Source: Branchiostoma lanceolatum
Taxonomy: Eukaryota > Chordata > Leptocardii > Amphioxiformes > Branchiostomatidae
Direction: 5' to 3'
NCBI RefSeq assembly: GCF_035083965.1
Contig: NC_089723.1
Coordinates: 21,417,489 to 21,481,488 of the forward strand
Length of the DNA stretch: 64,000 bases
Of this stretch, positions 35,053 to 46,927 are shown piece after piece; the stretch's first letter is position 1; every line of letters starts with the position of its first letter. The position numbers and the translations under genes were made by a program. The notes below the pieces were generated by a model. It was not told the origin of the DNA, ran no database searches, and saw only the letters and a list, made by a program, of their open reading frames with translations.

Positions 35053-37788
35053 TCAGATGTCCCCATCAAAACTTCCACTCTCTCTGTCTTCATCAGAGTT
35101 GTCTTCTCGGTCCGACAGGTCACTGTCACTGTTATCTGAGACTCCACTTCCAGGTGACTCTGAGAAACTGGCGACGCTATCCTCTTCATCATAACAAGGT
35201 ACCTCCAGGTCCTTGTATGCATTTGAATCCATAAGGCACATTGGCATCATCCTTGCTGTCAGGCAATCGATCCTTTCAGATCCCATCCACTGTGACAAGG
35301 GGGGAACTCGGCTGTCGCTGTCGTCTGGATACAACCAAGAGTCTGTCTCAGGTTCGTACTGGTAACTGATTATCTCCAATTCCGGATTGGTATACTGATA
35401 TTGATCATAGTTGTGTCCAGTGATGAGGTACATAGTCTCTCCATATTTCACCAGGGTTGCTATGTCGAACTCGAAGGGAAAAGAGCCATTCCCTGACAAC
35501 TTCCACTCTCCTTTTGTAGGGTTGTACACCTCTACATTATTCAAATATCCATTTTCTTCTTTGTCACAGTCTATACAGTAGATGCTCCCTCCATATGAGA
35601 TGGCCTGAGGACGCAGAGGCGGTGTAATCATGTCCGCTATCATGTTCCACGTGTTCTCTGTGGTACTGAAGCAGTAGCAGCCTTTCCTACTTATGACATA
35701 GATGCTATCATCAAAAGCTACAGCACAAAGTTTTGACGACATGGGGCGAGGGATTGGTGGTAAGGGTGTCCACCTATCATGGCTGGGGTCGTACCTCTCT
35801 GCTGTTCCAGCACCGTCATCACCACCAATAGCGTAGATGTACCCCTTTACATACACCAGACCACACCTTGTGAAGACAGATACAGGAAAAGGTCATTTAA
35901 CTGTGTATCACTCATCCATTTTTCCATGGTTTGGCCCCTTTCATACTTTTCCTATTTAAAAATCTTCAGCACACACACACACAAAACTTTTTCATCCATT
36001 ACATTCAAATGCAAAAAAATAGAAGCTTACACAAGAAAGACGTACCTGATTCTTTGTGAAAGCATGTCACACCTTGGTTCCCAGGTGTTCAACAGGTGGT
36101 TGTACTGGTAAAATGTCTTGTTCCTGATACTTATTCCGGTTATACCCCCTGCCAAGTACAGTTCATCATCAGGAGTGGCTGTCATAGAGAATCTACGCAG
36201 GTGGCTAGGCATGTTGATTGCATACAATTCACCTGTGGAAGGGTCATAGCAAGGAGCACACCTCAATGAACCTTGACCTTGTTTGAAACCTTCTCTTACT
36301 AGTCTTGGGAAAATCTGCATTTCGGGGTGTTTTTGTCCCAGGCGCTGAGTTGTGCTGTCACTGTAAACTAACTTGAAGTTTGCTGATGGACATTTACTCT
36401 CGAGTTCCACACGTTGGTTTGAGCTGATGAAGGAGTGGCGGAAGCATCTGCAAATGGCAGGAAGGTGCTGCAAGCGTTCTTCTTCATTGAAACCAATCCA
36501 TCTTAGAGCAGCTTGTACAACGTCATCTTCTGAGTTGGTAATTAAATCTTCCCTGTTGAGCAACGACTGGAGCAAAGAAAGTGGCAACTGGAGAAAGGAT
36601 GGTTGTAGTGCCACGTCATTGAACCTGAGAAAGTACGTGTCCAAATTCAATGAGTTGATAAAAAAATCAATACATTGTGAACGCATTTTTTTACAGTTTG
36701 TGCTTATAGAAGCAAAAAATCATATGAATGTAATCTATTTCATAATATGTGTTTGCAATACAGTCATCGGACTGACCTGAATGCGATGTACCTCCCACTG
36801 GCCTCCACTAGGCCACAGTCCCCCAGCATGTCAGCATACATCAAGACATCTGCGCAGTTGGACAAGTCCAGATGCTCCTTCATATACTCTGCTGCTTTGA
36901 GGTCTACAAAACTCACCTAGAAGCAACAGACATGGTAACATATTATTATCCCTATTGCGTGTGTGTGTGTGTGTCCATGTGTGTAAAAAAAACACTATGG
37001 TCGTAACAGTGTGCTTGTTAAGAGCACAGAACGTATCATTTTAATCCCTAATATTGTGCCAAAATGACCTTCACGATGCATTCGTACATAGAATCGTGAA
37101 TGCCCTTATTTGCACATGGATCAATGACTGACCATTATGTAAGTAGCCTAAGAATGGATGGCATCTCTTTAATCAACCTATCATGGCGGCACGGGTAGAT
37201 TTCGTAACAGTATCCTTACCTGTAGCAGTCTGGCTGCAGACATCACAGCCTGGACCTGGTCTGGCTCCGTCTGAAGGCGGCCGGTGTAGGCATAGTCCAG
37301 AATGGTTGCCATGGCTACCCCACTCACATCCTGGATGCTGATCCTTTCCTGTTTGGCCTCCGCGTAGCCGCTGGTGAACATGGTACGGAAGTAGGGACTG
37401 CACGATGCCAGGACAGCGCGATGGCAGGGGAAACTGAGGAAGAATATACCGTTTTATTCTATGGTATAATATTTTCGTTCTTGGTTATCATATATAGTAT
37501 CTATCTCGAGTCGGAGTTTCATTCGAGGCCTAACAGTTAACGATAAGAACTACCATAAATGGCTTTAAGGGGGTAGATCTTACATCGGGCACATTACGTA
37601 GTTCACGACCGTTTTGCGTAGAAAAAGTGTGCGATAGAGGATGTTCGAACTGCCCCCCTCCCCCAATTTATTCCAGCTTACCTTCTCCCTTCCACCTCCA
37701 GAACAACGTCTGTCAGCTCTGCCCGCTCCCTCATATTGTTCAGTTCACGAAGAACCTCAATGCCATGTTTAAAGTTTGTTGCGTTCAT
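35053..37788 (-). CDS. KLHL unit F: BTB-BACK-Kelch protein, 617 aa
   Basis: Exons 37682-37788, 37220-37433, 36777-36916, 36046-36624, 35053-35866; 1854 nt, open, all GT-AG. It is the most compact unit (2.7 kb), with no mobile element in its introns. Start MNATNFKHGIEVLRELN. Exon 2 is the conserved BTB core; exon 3 reads VSFVDLKAAEYMKEHLDL; exon 4 BACK (SLLNREDLITNSEDD, AALRWIGFNEEER) and first blade (DDELYLAGGITGIS..NHLLNTWEPR). Exon 5: GYIYAIGGDDGAGTAERYDP, ISRKGCYCFSTTENTWNMI, then degenerate blades, then an acidic tail (SGSGVSDNSDSDLSDREDNS). Closest to E and G. Expected role from family: CUL3 ligase adaptor; substrate unknown. Confidence 0.9.
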
Positions 37789-38568
37789 AATCAACGATGT
37801 TTTAGGAGCCTAGGTGAAAGAGGCAAAGGCGCGCGATCTGTACTGGACGTGGCAGAGAAGCGACCTCACCGGCTGTCAACTTTGACCTATGAACTCTATC
37901 CATACCTCATTACCCATATATCCTACGATGTATGTCGTTGATGCGACGCATACATATGATTGATGTCGAAAGAAAATTTTCCCAAACCTTTAGCCTTGAT
38001 ACTTATCCTAATTGACATGCATTAAATGCTTGACGTTTGAATCTATAGGTTCTACAAATTAGATAATTTATTCACTACCAAAGAGACACCGGACTAGGTC
38101 ATTATAAGATTGGCAATGGTCTTTAATCTAAAAGAATGTTACACATTTGCTTTAATAAAAATAGCAAAATACAAATAGTACATTTAGCAATAAAGTTAGT
38201 GGAATCTTTTACAAGCTTACTCATTTGTTATTTGATGGTAAACCCTAGTGTGACATCTTAAATGTGAAAGGTTATTTCAAATATAAGGTACATTAAAGAT
38301 TTTACAATAACTTTCTAATAAATGCTAATTCACCTTTCGCTTTTTCAGCTATTGGAATGATTTGTCCTAATTCGTACTGCTACTGTATTGTAATCTACTT
38401 TATTATTGTATTATAACAGTAACCTAGCTACAGTAAAGTGAACTTAATATATTTGCACTGGTTACTCAAACAGTTGAAGAATCATCGTTTAAAACACTGT
38501 CTCAGATGTCTTCATCATTACTTCCACACCCTGTCTTCATCAAAATTGTGAGCATCACTGAAACGGTC
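37789..38568. other. Intergenic DNA between units F and G
   Basis: No gene. It begins with the shared upstream flank (CATACCTCATTACCCATATA at about 37903), which is the empty site matching the Harbinger-like insertion upstream of unit G. The final 50 bp (38508-38568) still resemble acidic-tail coding sequence of E and F, cut off by the unit G stop. Confidence 0.6.
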
Positions 38569-41500
38569 TTAGTCTGAGTGGTCATCACGGTCACTGTTGT
38601 CTGAGACTTCACTTTCGGATGACTCTGAGAAACTCAAGTCGCTCTGCTCTCCATTGTCTACACGTAGCTCCAGCTTCTTACATGCTTTTGAACCCCCAAG
38701 GCACATTGGGTTCATCCTTGCTGCCAGACAATCTACCCTACTTCCGGATCCCAACCACTGTGCCAAGCGGGGACCCAACCTTCCCTTGTCTTCTAGATAC
38801 AGCCAAGAGTCTGTCTCAGGCTGGTACTGGTAAATGATAATTATTCTTGGCTTGTCCGTGTACCACCAATATTGACCATCGTTGTGTCCAGTGAGGAGGT
38901 TCATAGTCTCCCCATGTTTCATCAGGATTGCTTTGTCAAAGGAAAAAGAGCAATTTCCTGACAACTTCCACTCATCTTTTGTAGGGTTGTACACCTCTAC
39001 ACCACGTTTCTTGCCACAGTCTATATCTATACAGTAGATGCTTCCTCCATGCGTGACAGCCTGAGGACGCAGAGGTGGTTTAATCATGTCCGCTACCTTG
39101 TTCCATGTGTTCTCTGTGGTACTGAAGCTGTAGCAGCCTGTCCAACTTATGACGTAGATGCTGTCATCAAGAGCCACCGCACAAAGTTTTGAGGACATGG
39201 GATGAGGGGTGGGTGGTATGGACGTCCACTCATCAAGACTGGGGTCGTATCTCTCTGCAGTTTCCTTGGCATCATCACCACCAATGGCATAGATGTAACC
39301 CTTCAGATACACTAGACCACACCTGGGGAAAAAAGATACAGGAAAAGGTCACCCTACTTTCGATATATGCTAGTGATACATCTTTCCCTTTGGGAAAACG
39401 AAGAAAAACAAGATTCAGACCATAAAAGCTTTGTATTGGGGTGTACCTCAAGGTGTTTGCACGAATAGCTCACAGGGTGTATTTTTTATACGGTCCCTGG
39501 TTTTAGTCCGAGTCAAAGTCACCGAGAGCCAAAAATAGCCCGGTAGCCGCATGATATTCTACAGTACCACAACATAGCCCGTAAACTACCCGGAACATAT
39601 TAACCAGAGGTCCTCTCCAGGCTTTAAACTATGTCATGCTGGTACCTAGGATTAAGAAAGGTAATTTTAAAAAGTGTCTCAATATACAGATTCTATCCTG
39701 CCATAGCCACCCATATACAGTGTCCTGCTTTTACCCAAAAAAAAGACCATGAAAGGATTTTCAGTGATTTAAACCTGTGTTTTCATTTGAGCTTTCTTAC
39801 AATGGGATCTCGGCGCAGGTGCTAACATTTGCGTAACCCCTTCGACCCCCTTCATAAATTCCTTACTTAGACATCTTCCTAACTCAGAAAACCCTTTTCT
39901 TACATAACCGAAAATGACTTAAAGCCTAGAATTGTGTGGATCTTGTAGATCAAACATTCCTTAAAGCAAAAAAAGCAGAAGCTTACAAGAGAAAAACATA
40001 CCTGACTCTGGGTGAAATCATGTCACACCTTGGTTCCCAGATGTTCAATGGGTGGCTGTACTTGTAGAATATCTTCTGCTTAATAGCCTCCTGACCAATC
40101 CTGCTGCTGCTGAGGCCCCCTGCCAGGTACAGCTCATCATCAGGAGTTACTGTCACAGAGAAGCTGCGAAGCTTGTCAGGCATTTTGATTGCATATAATC
40201 CACCTGTGGAAGGAGCAAAGCATGGAGCATACCTCTGGGAATCACGGTACTTGAGAAAAATCTGCATTTCAGTCTGATCCTGTCCTAGACGCGGGGTTGT
40301 GCTGTCACTGTAAACCAACTTGCTGTTTGTTGACAGGCACTTACTCTCCAGTTCCACAAGTTGGTTTGAGCTGATGAAGGAATGGCGGAAGCATCTGCAA
40401 AGGACAGGAAGGTGCTGCAAGCGTTCTTTTTGGTCAAAATCAATCCATCTTAGAGCAGCTTGTACAATGTTGTCTTCTGAGTTAGTCCTTAAATCTACCC
40501 TGTTGAGCAGTGACTGGAGCAGGGGCAGAGGCAACTGGAGAAAGGAAGGTTGTAGCACCACCCGGCAGAACCTGAGAAAATTCAATATACAAATTTGATG
40601 GGTTGATTCAAACATCTTATGAAACATACGTTGAAAATGCATTCTTAAACTAAGAAACATTCAAAATGAGAAGAATCTATGTTAAAGTGTGTGAAACAGT
40701 CATTGGACTTACCTGGATGCCATGTATTTTTCACTGATCTTCACAAGGCTACGTTCTCCCAGCATGTCAGCATACATCAAAACATCTGCACAGTTGGACA
40801 CATCCAGATGGTCTCTAATGTATTCTGCAGCCTTACGTCCTACAAAAACCACCTAGGAACAACAAAATTGGTTACACTTACTGACCATTCTGCACTAATG
40901 AGTTTAATACCTCTATAAGTTATTTTCAGCATCTGTGTGTCTGTGTGTCTGATGGTCAAATAAATATCTGTGGGACAGCTGGATGGGTTGGTTTATATTT
41001 GGTGTCATGGTAGGGTGTGGCGGAAACTCGAAGTGATTAGATTTTGGGCCCCCTGGCAGCTTCCATAGGTACTGTAGCGGAACTTATCATTTCCATAACT
41101 CGTGTTTTGGACATGCTATGTTCACGATTTATGGGCAATAGATAGCTCTTGTGTTCAGATAAGTTTGAGCGGCCAGTTCAGGAATTGTAGAGGTATCTTT
41201 GCAAAAAAAGTTAAATTCCCAAGAGGATAACTCAAGAAGGGAATATCAATAAGGGATTTTCATGATGTTTGGTATGTCAGCAGTTAGATAAAGATGCAAA
41301 ACATGCAAAATGTGAAGACATATGAATAATTGATAAGAGAAAAATTTAGTTTTTTTAACGTTTTTTTGTTGTTGTCCCAGACATGCTATGGTCATGACAT
41401 TTGGGTGACAAATAGCTTTTGACGTCAGGACAAAGTGGGGTAGTTTAGGCCTCCCAACATCTTATTTTCGAACTGCAACTACAGGGTGTTTGTCAAAACA

Positions 41501-43585
41501 TTCCAAAGGGTATAACTGAAGTAAGGAAAGATGGATTTACATAATTTTAGGCATGGAGGTAGCTTAGGTAATGATGTACATAATAAGATACATAGTATGC
41601 AATTTATGACGTTATTTGCATAACTAATTAGGAAATTCCATAAAGAATAGTTTTTTTACAACTGGACTTCAATAATGTAACACATGTAGTTCATGGCAGG
41701 TGGAACAGGTGACATGCAAATGTTAAGCTGATTTGCATAAATAGTACCAAATTGCCATAACCACTTAGTAATAAATGATAGTTTTATCTTTGTGATATGT
41801 GTAAGTTGGTGGATACCATCACTATGCATAAATCATGAATAAGTAATTTGCATAAAATTCACAAAAGCTCTAAACATCTCGGAGGTATGAGGTCGCTGAA
41901 CTCTAGTTACACCTATCATCATGGATTGGAAGGAACAAAATGCTAATAAGGTGCTTCATAAGAGCACAGAACTTAACATTATTACCTCTGAGATGTCCCC
42001 CAAGCTTCATAGTCCAAGTTTTCCACCTAGTCTGCACGTGGGACAAAGGATCTGCGATTGACCAATGTAAGGAGCCTAAGAATGGCATCTCTTTAATGAA
42101 ATTATCATGGCGGCACGTGTAGACAGATTTCGTAACAGTATCCTTACCTGTAGGAGTTTGGCTGCAGACATCACAGCCTGGACCTGGTCTGGCTCTGCCT
42201 GAAGGCAGCCGGTGTAGGCGTAGTCCAGAATGGTTGCCATGGCTACCCCACTCACACCCTGGATGTTGACCCTTTCCTGTTTGGTCTCCGCGTAGCCGCT
42301 GGTGAACATGCCATGGAAGTAGGGAATGCACGATGCCAGGACAGCGCGATGGCAGGGGAAACTGAGGAAGAAGGTTTGGTTTCAATACTACCTTCGCCTT
42401 GAATTTTGTTTTAGTCAGCGTTCGACTGTGTGTGTGTTTGTGTGTGTAATTTTTTGAACACGATAACTGGAGAATGCCTTAATGGATTGTCCTCATACTT
42501 GGTAGGTGAGTAAGCCCTCTTGAGACCACGAAATAATTATATGCTGGCCCCCCCTGGCAGCTTGCTATGGTACTGCAGTGGAACTTCCTGTTTTGCATTC
42601 TAGACATGCTATTGTTTTATATTTATAGCGGCAGATTGCTCTTGGTAGTGAGAATAACTCCTGCAAGTTTGGGCCCATAGAGCCTTTTTTGGCCGATTTT
42701 TTTTTTAAACTTTGAAAGGGAATAACTCAAGGTGTTGACAGATTGTATGGTTTTGGTACGTAGATAGCTCATCATATGACTGACATAAGCATATGCTAAT
42801 TTTCATAATCAATAGAAAGTTATAGGACTCTTACACATGTGACATATGTGAATGAGAAAGACAGAAATATGGATAGATATCAGTCATGCAAATGAAGACG
42901 TAACTTTTATAATTAATGAGAAAATACTATAATTTCATAGTAGTAAATAATGGAGTTTTTTTTCAGCATTTGGAAGGTAAGTAAATGTGGACCTTTAAAT
43001 CAGACATAAATCACGCAACTAAGGGTCTAACTATAAGATTCACGAGGAAATGATTCTTCACTATGACCAAGGTAATAATGTCCTTGCTAAGACCTGTTGT
43101 TATTAGGACATAAAAGATGATCAACTGAATATAGTTAAGCCAATGTGGAAATTATTCACATAGTGGATGCCAAATATTTATCATGTCACTCGAAGAGTGG
43201 CCAGACCACTTCAGTAGCAGATAACAGGACTTACTACTCGAAAAGGTAAACATCATTTAGGGATGGTATGAGGTCGTGGAACTCTTTGAGTTCTATGCTA
43301 TTTTCGTGGTGGGTCCTGAGTTGTCCAATTATCTCGGGTATCGGTTAGTAGTCCTGAACAGTTAATTAAGAGCTACTAATAGCTAGCTTAAAAGAGATCG
43401 CGTAGTTCGCGACCGTTTAGCGTAGAAAAAGATGATGTTTGAACTGCCCCCCTCCCCCATAAGTTGTTTCAGCTTTACCTTCTCCCTTCCACCTCCAGAA
43501 CCACGTCTGTCAGCTCAGCTCGCTTCCTCATAGTGTTCAGTTCACGAAGAACAGCACCGGGGTGATGAACGTTTGTTGTGTTCAT
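38569..43585 (-). CDS. KLHL unit G: BTB-BACK-Kelch protein, 594 aa
   Basis: Exons 43479-43585, 42148-42361, 40713-40852, 40002-40571, 38569-39322; 1785 nt, open, GT-AG. Start MNTTNVHHPGAVLRELN. The BTB core has changes at otherwise fixed sites (AETKQERVNIQGV, and HGMF in place of RTMF when the exon 2 sequence is read). Exon 3 reads VVFVGRKAAEYIRDHLDV; exon 4 BACK (SLLNRVDLRTNSEDN) and blade DDELYLAGGLSSSRIGQ; exon 5 GYIYAIGGDDAKETAERYDP and following blades. The tail ends at VSDNSDRDDHSD because a TAA stands where E and F have CAA; about 17 further codons of tail-like sequence follow it. Introns 1 and 2 each contain an ATTTGCAT-rich repeat. Inferred CUL3 adaptor. Confidence 0.88.
40925..41905 (+). 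mobile_element. ATTTGCAT-rich interspersed repeat, copy 3
   Basis: In intron 2 of unit G. It opens with TCTGTGTGTCTGTGTGTCTG at about 40931, has the GATTTTGGGCCCCCTGGCAG box at 41040, and ends with GGTATGAGGTCGCTGAACTC near 41885. It is opposite in orientation to the gene. Confidence 0.7.
42420..43290 (+). mobile_element. ATTTGCAT-rich interspersed repeat, copy 4
   Basis: In intron 1 of unit G. It opens with a GT-rich run at 42428, has a CCCCCCCTGGCAGCTTG box at about 42546, and ends with GGTATGAGGTCGTGGAACTC near 43267. It is more diverged internally than copies 1-3. Confidence 0.65.
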
Positions 43586-43690
43586 AACTAGCAATGTTTA
43601 GGAGCCAAGATCCAAGAAGCACGTTTGCTCGATGAAGCTACCTTCCTTAGTCTTTCAACTTTGACCTATGAACTTTTCTACACCTCATTA

Positions 43691-44473
43691 GGCCACACCA
43701 TCTTCATTTTATGGATGACATCCTCTGGAGACCCCAAAACTAATGCGCGCGGGCGAAAAAAAGAAAATCCAGCAAAAAAAAAAAAAAATGCTGCTAAACC
43801 ACAGGCCTACTACATGTAGTACAAAGCTGGTACCGGTATTGCGAATTGAACCACAGAACACAGTTTATTTGTAGGAGGTACATGTAGGTTGTCTTGTTCA
43901 TCATAGCAGACTCAGCGCAAGTGATTGATTTTTAATATATTGACAAGAACGACCAAAGAAGTATATTATTAGAAGGTATTTGGCTCCAAGGACTGTGGAT
44001 GATATAGGACTGTGATGAGAATACTCATATACACCCATAAGGGCAGTTTCAACATACATGGTATTGAACTCCATATTAAGCATTCCATGGTTTACGTTCA
44101 CAAATCTCACTGTGAGACCTCTGCCAATCCCACAACTCCTCTCCCATGTCTCTCATTGTTGCAAAAGAAACGTGTGAGAGCCACTCTGGATAGGTCGTGT
44201 TTGAAATTGTCTGGGCGATACTCGCTGGCCGCCGCGATCCTCTCGTACAACTGTGCAAACGCAAAATCCCCCTAGCCAACATCGATGGCATACCAATCCA
44301 CAAATACGCCCCCAGTTTTCCGATAAGCCGGCACAATGCTAGCCTTTTGCGGCAATCTAAGTCGGCAAGTTTCGGCATTCCGTGTAGCCTTGGAGGAGGT
44401 GATTTTTTTTTTGACAACAGGCGAAAATCAATGCGCGCGCGGATGTCATCCATAAGATTAAGATGGTGTGGCC
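43691..44473. mobile_element. Harbinger-like element upstream of unit G
   Basis: Terminal inverted repeats GGCCACACCATCTT.. / ..AGATGGTGTGGCC, with subterminal GGATGACATCC / GGATGTCATCC, flanked by TTA at 43688-43690 and 44474-44476. The TTA duplication and GGCC terminus fit PIF/Harbinger. Units E and F have the uninterrupted site (CCTCATTACCCATATA at 37906), so the insertion happened after the units separated. A 195-codon minus-strand frame crossing its right end shows no transposase motif. Unit G's upstream flank continues to its right. Confidence 0.9.
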
Positions 44474-44920
44474 TTACCCACATGCATGATATGATGTATG
44501 TCGTTGATACGATGCAAACGTATGCATGATGATATGGAGAGAAACCAATACATTGGCAAAATCTTTTAGTTCTAACACAAAATCTGCTTGACATTGCATG
44601 GCTGATAGATTGACGTACGCACCAATCTATAGGTTCTACAAAGATGGTACTGTACATGTTCATTATTTACAGCATTGCCAACCTGACATCAGACTTAGTC
44701 ATAAAGAGATCGGTAATGGTCTTTAATCTAAAAGAATGTCATAAATTTGCTTACAAATAGCAAAAGACAGTTATAACTCTAGTAATAAAGTGAGAAATAA
44801 CTTAAACCTTTTATTGCTAGCCAATAATAACTCCTATGTTATTTAATGGTTAACTATTGTGTGAAAAGTTGGTCCAAATGTAGGATACATATTGTACATT
44901 CATGTCTTCAATAAAACATA

Positions 44921-46183
44921 AACTACGCACAAAAAGTTCGGAAACTTAACTTTGGTTGATCATATCTCCGTTGTTTTTTTACCGATTTTGATGCATTATA
45001 TATCATTATAAAGCTTGTGTGATTCCTTGTTCTATGATACCAAACTTATTGTGATTGAAAACCCACGGAACAAGTACCAGGACTAATAACGTGAGTGGGT
45101 CACGGAGAAAAAGTGCCCAAAATTCCCTGTTGGTGTCATACGCGCGCTGTGACATCCTATCGGTATGGGCGCGGATGATGATTCAATATATTGTTTCCTC
45201 AGGTTCTAAGGTTATTTTTAGAGCACAGACCATACAAGGTTATTTCTAGCACACAGAACATCCAAGGTTATTTTTAGCACATCGAAGAACCAATTGTTTA
45301 CACCACATAAACACCTGCGTCCTGCAACGGTATCGTCATCCACAGGTGTTTTTTTTTTATTGTTTCACAACAAACATTGGGTGTGGGGAGGCATAAACTC
45401 CAGGGGAAAGACAAGACTTGTTTCAGGAACCCTCAATGCAGAAAGATATTGTGACACAATACTTGATCCGGTGGCCATCCCTTTCCTCCATAACATGGGG
45501 CCGAATGCCTTGCTGCAAGATGATAACGCCCACCCACACCGGGCAGGGATCATCGCCGACCATCTCCAGCATGCAGGTGTAGAGAGGATGGAGTGGCCCT
45601 CTAAGAGCCCGGACCTGAACCCCATCGAACATCTATGGGAGCAGCTTGGGCGAGCTGTCCGTGCAAGACACGGTGGCTGACCTAGGACGACTGCTGGTGG
45701 AGGAATGGGACGCTATCCCACAGCATCGCATTGCGCGACTGGTGACGAGTATGAGGAGGAGGTGCCGTGCTGTAGTGACAGCGCGTGGCTGGGCCACCCG
45801 TTACTAAGACTCATTGCTAACCCGTTACTAAGACACAGATTGTTGGTTTTGATAAAGAATAAACTTAGCTTTCATGAATATGTCTTGTTTATTCTTGTTG
45901 ATTTTTCACAATACTCTCGTACTGAAGTCAATATCAACAGAAGAATATGTACGGAATAGCATGTTTGACTATAGTAAGGTTATCTGGGCACTTTATTTCT
46001 TCGACCCACTCACTTTAGCAGGCCTGATGCTCGTTTCATGAACTTGCAATCACAATAAGTTTGGTACCATGGGAAAGGAAATCAAATAGGCTTTTAAATG
46101 ATATGTAATATATTGAAATTGGTAAAAAAATAACGGAAATATGATCGACCAAAGTTAAGTTTCCGAACTTTTTGTGCGTAGTT
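44921..46183 (+). mobile_element. Tc1-like DNA transposon, inactive
   Basis: Inverted repeats of more than 50 bp (AACTACGCACAAAAAGTTCG at the left and its complement at the right), flanked by TA at 44919-44920 and 46184-46185, the Tc1/mariner target. The interior holds the remains of a transposase gene (45294-45807). A run of three roughly 28-bp repeats with AAGGTTATTT words occupies about 45205-45285 in place of the N-terminal coding part. Confidence 0.93.
45294..45807 (+). pseudogene. Tc1 transposase remnant
   Basis: The frame 45294-45680 encodes the C-terminal half of a DDE transposase: GVFFLLFHNKHWVW, then LLQDDNAHPHRA with the second catalytic Asp, then WPSKSPDLNPIEHLWEQLGR with the third acidic residue. 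A frameshift near 45665 ends this frame at RHGG; the remaining C-terminus (ADLGRLLVEEWDAIPQ to ARGWATRY, stop 45805-45807) continues in another frame. The N-terminal DNA-binding part is missing or unrecognisable. Not functional. Confidence 0.88.
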
Positions 46184-46746
46184 TATTTCGGCCATTGGAA
46201 TGTTTTGACATCATTTTTACTGATATTCTACTCTTTTCTACTCTTATCTGTTATTGTTTTTGTAACTTTAAGTCTAATGACACTAAATCTATGCAAATAA
46301 CTACAACTGTAACAGGATACAGTTAACCTTTGCCCAACTGAATATTCAGTGCACCTAGGCCTCTACCCAATGTTATTAAAAAAAAGCTATAACTGAGTCA
46401 TCAAGGGTTAAACAAAAACAAACAATTATATTTAAAAATGCTAAAAGGATACTGTTACAAAGAAAGAAAGATTTCTATTGAAGGCTTGCAAGCCTTTTAT
46501 ACTGGTTGATGCTAAATAATAATTTCTTAAAAATGGATGGTCCAACAAATGCATGAGACAATTCTCTTTCACTGGCCTCTGACTTGATCCTTACATATAT
46601 AAATAAATATATACGGGGTTACCAAAAAGGAATAGCATAAATACTGTATTATCTCTGTTAAGAACAATGCTCTTTAGGGATGTGAGTAAAAAGCATGACG
46701 AACATACAAAGGTCAGTGGGTTTTCTTACACATGTATGTTAAATTA

Positions 46747-46801
46747 GGCCACACCATCTTAATCTTATGGATGACATCCATAAAATCAAGTTGGTGTGGC
46801 C
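46747..46801. mobile_element. 55-bp miniature Harbinger-like hairpin
   Basis: Consists almost entirely of the two termini of the element at 43691-44473: GGCCACACCATCTT.. joined through GGATGACATCCATAA to ..GTTGGTGTGGCC. It is flanked by TTA at 46744-46746 and 46802-46804. It lies just downstream of unit H. Confidence 0.9.
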
Positions 46802-46927
46802 TTAAGAACCTTTCAAACTCCTGCTACATTAACCATTGACTAGCTCGAAAACTTGGACGATGAAGCTTGGGGGACATCTTCCCCAGACTGGTGATTTATA
46901 TCACAATTATCCCACCCACTTTCCATT

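Noticed and set aside
44076..44663. 195-codon minus-strand frame crossing the Harbinger-like right end
   Set aside because: It crosses the element border into host flank, has no transposase motif, and the host part is non-coding in units E and F.
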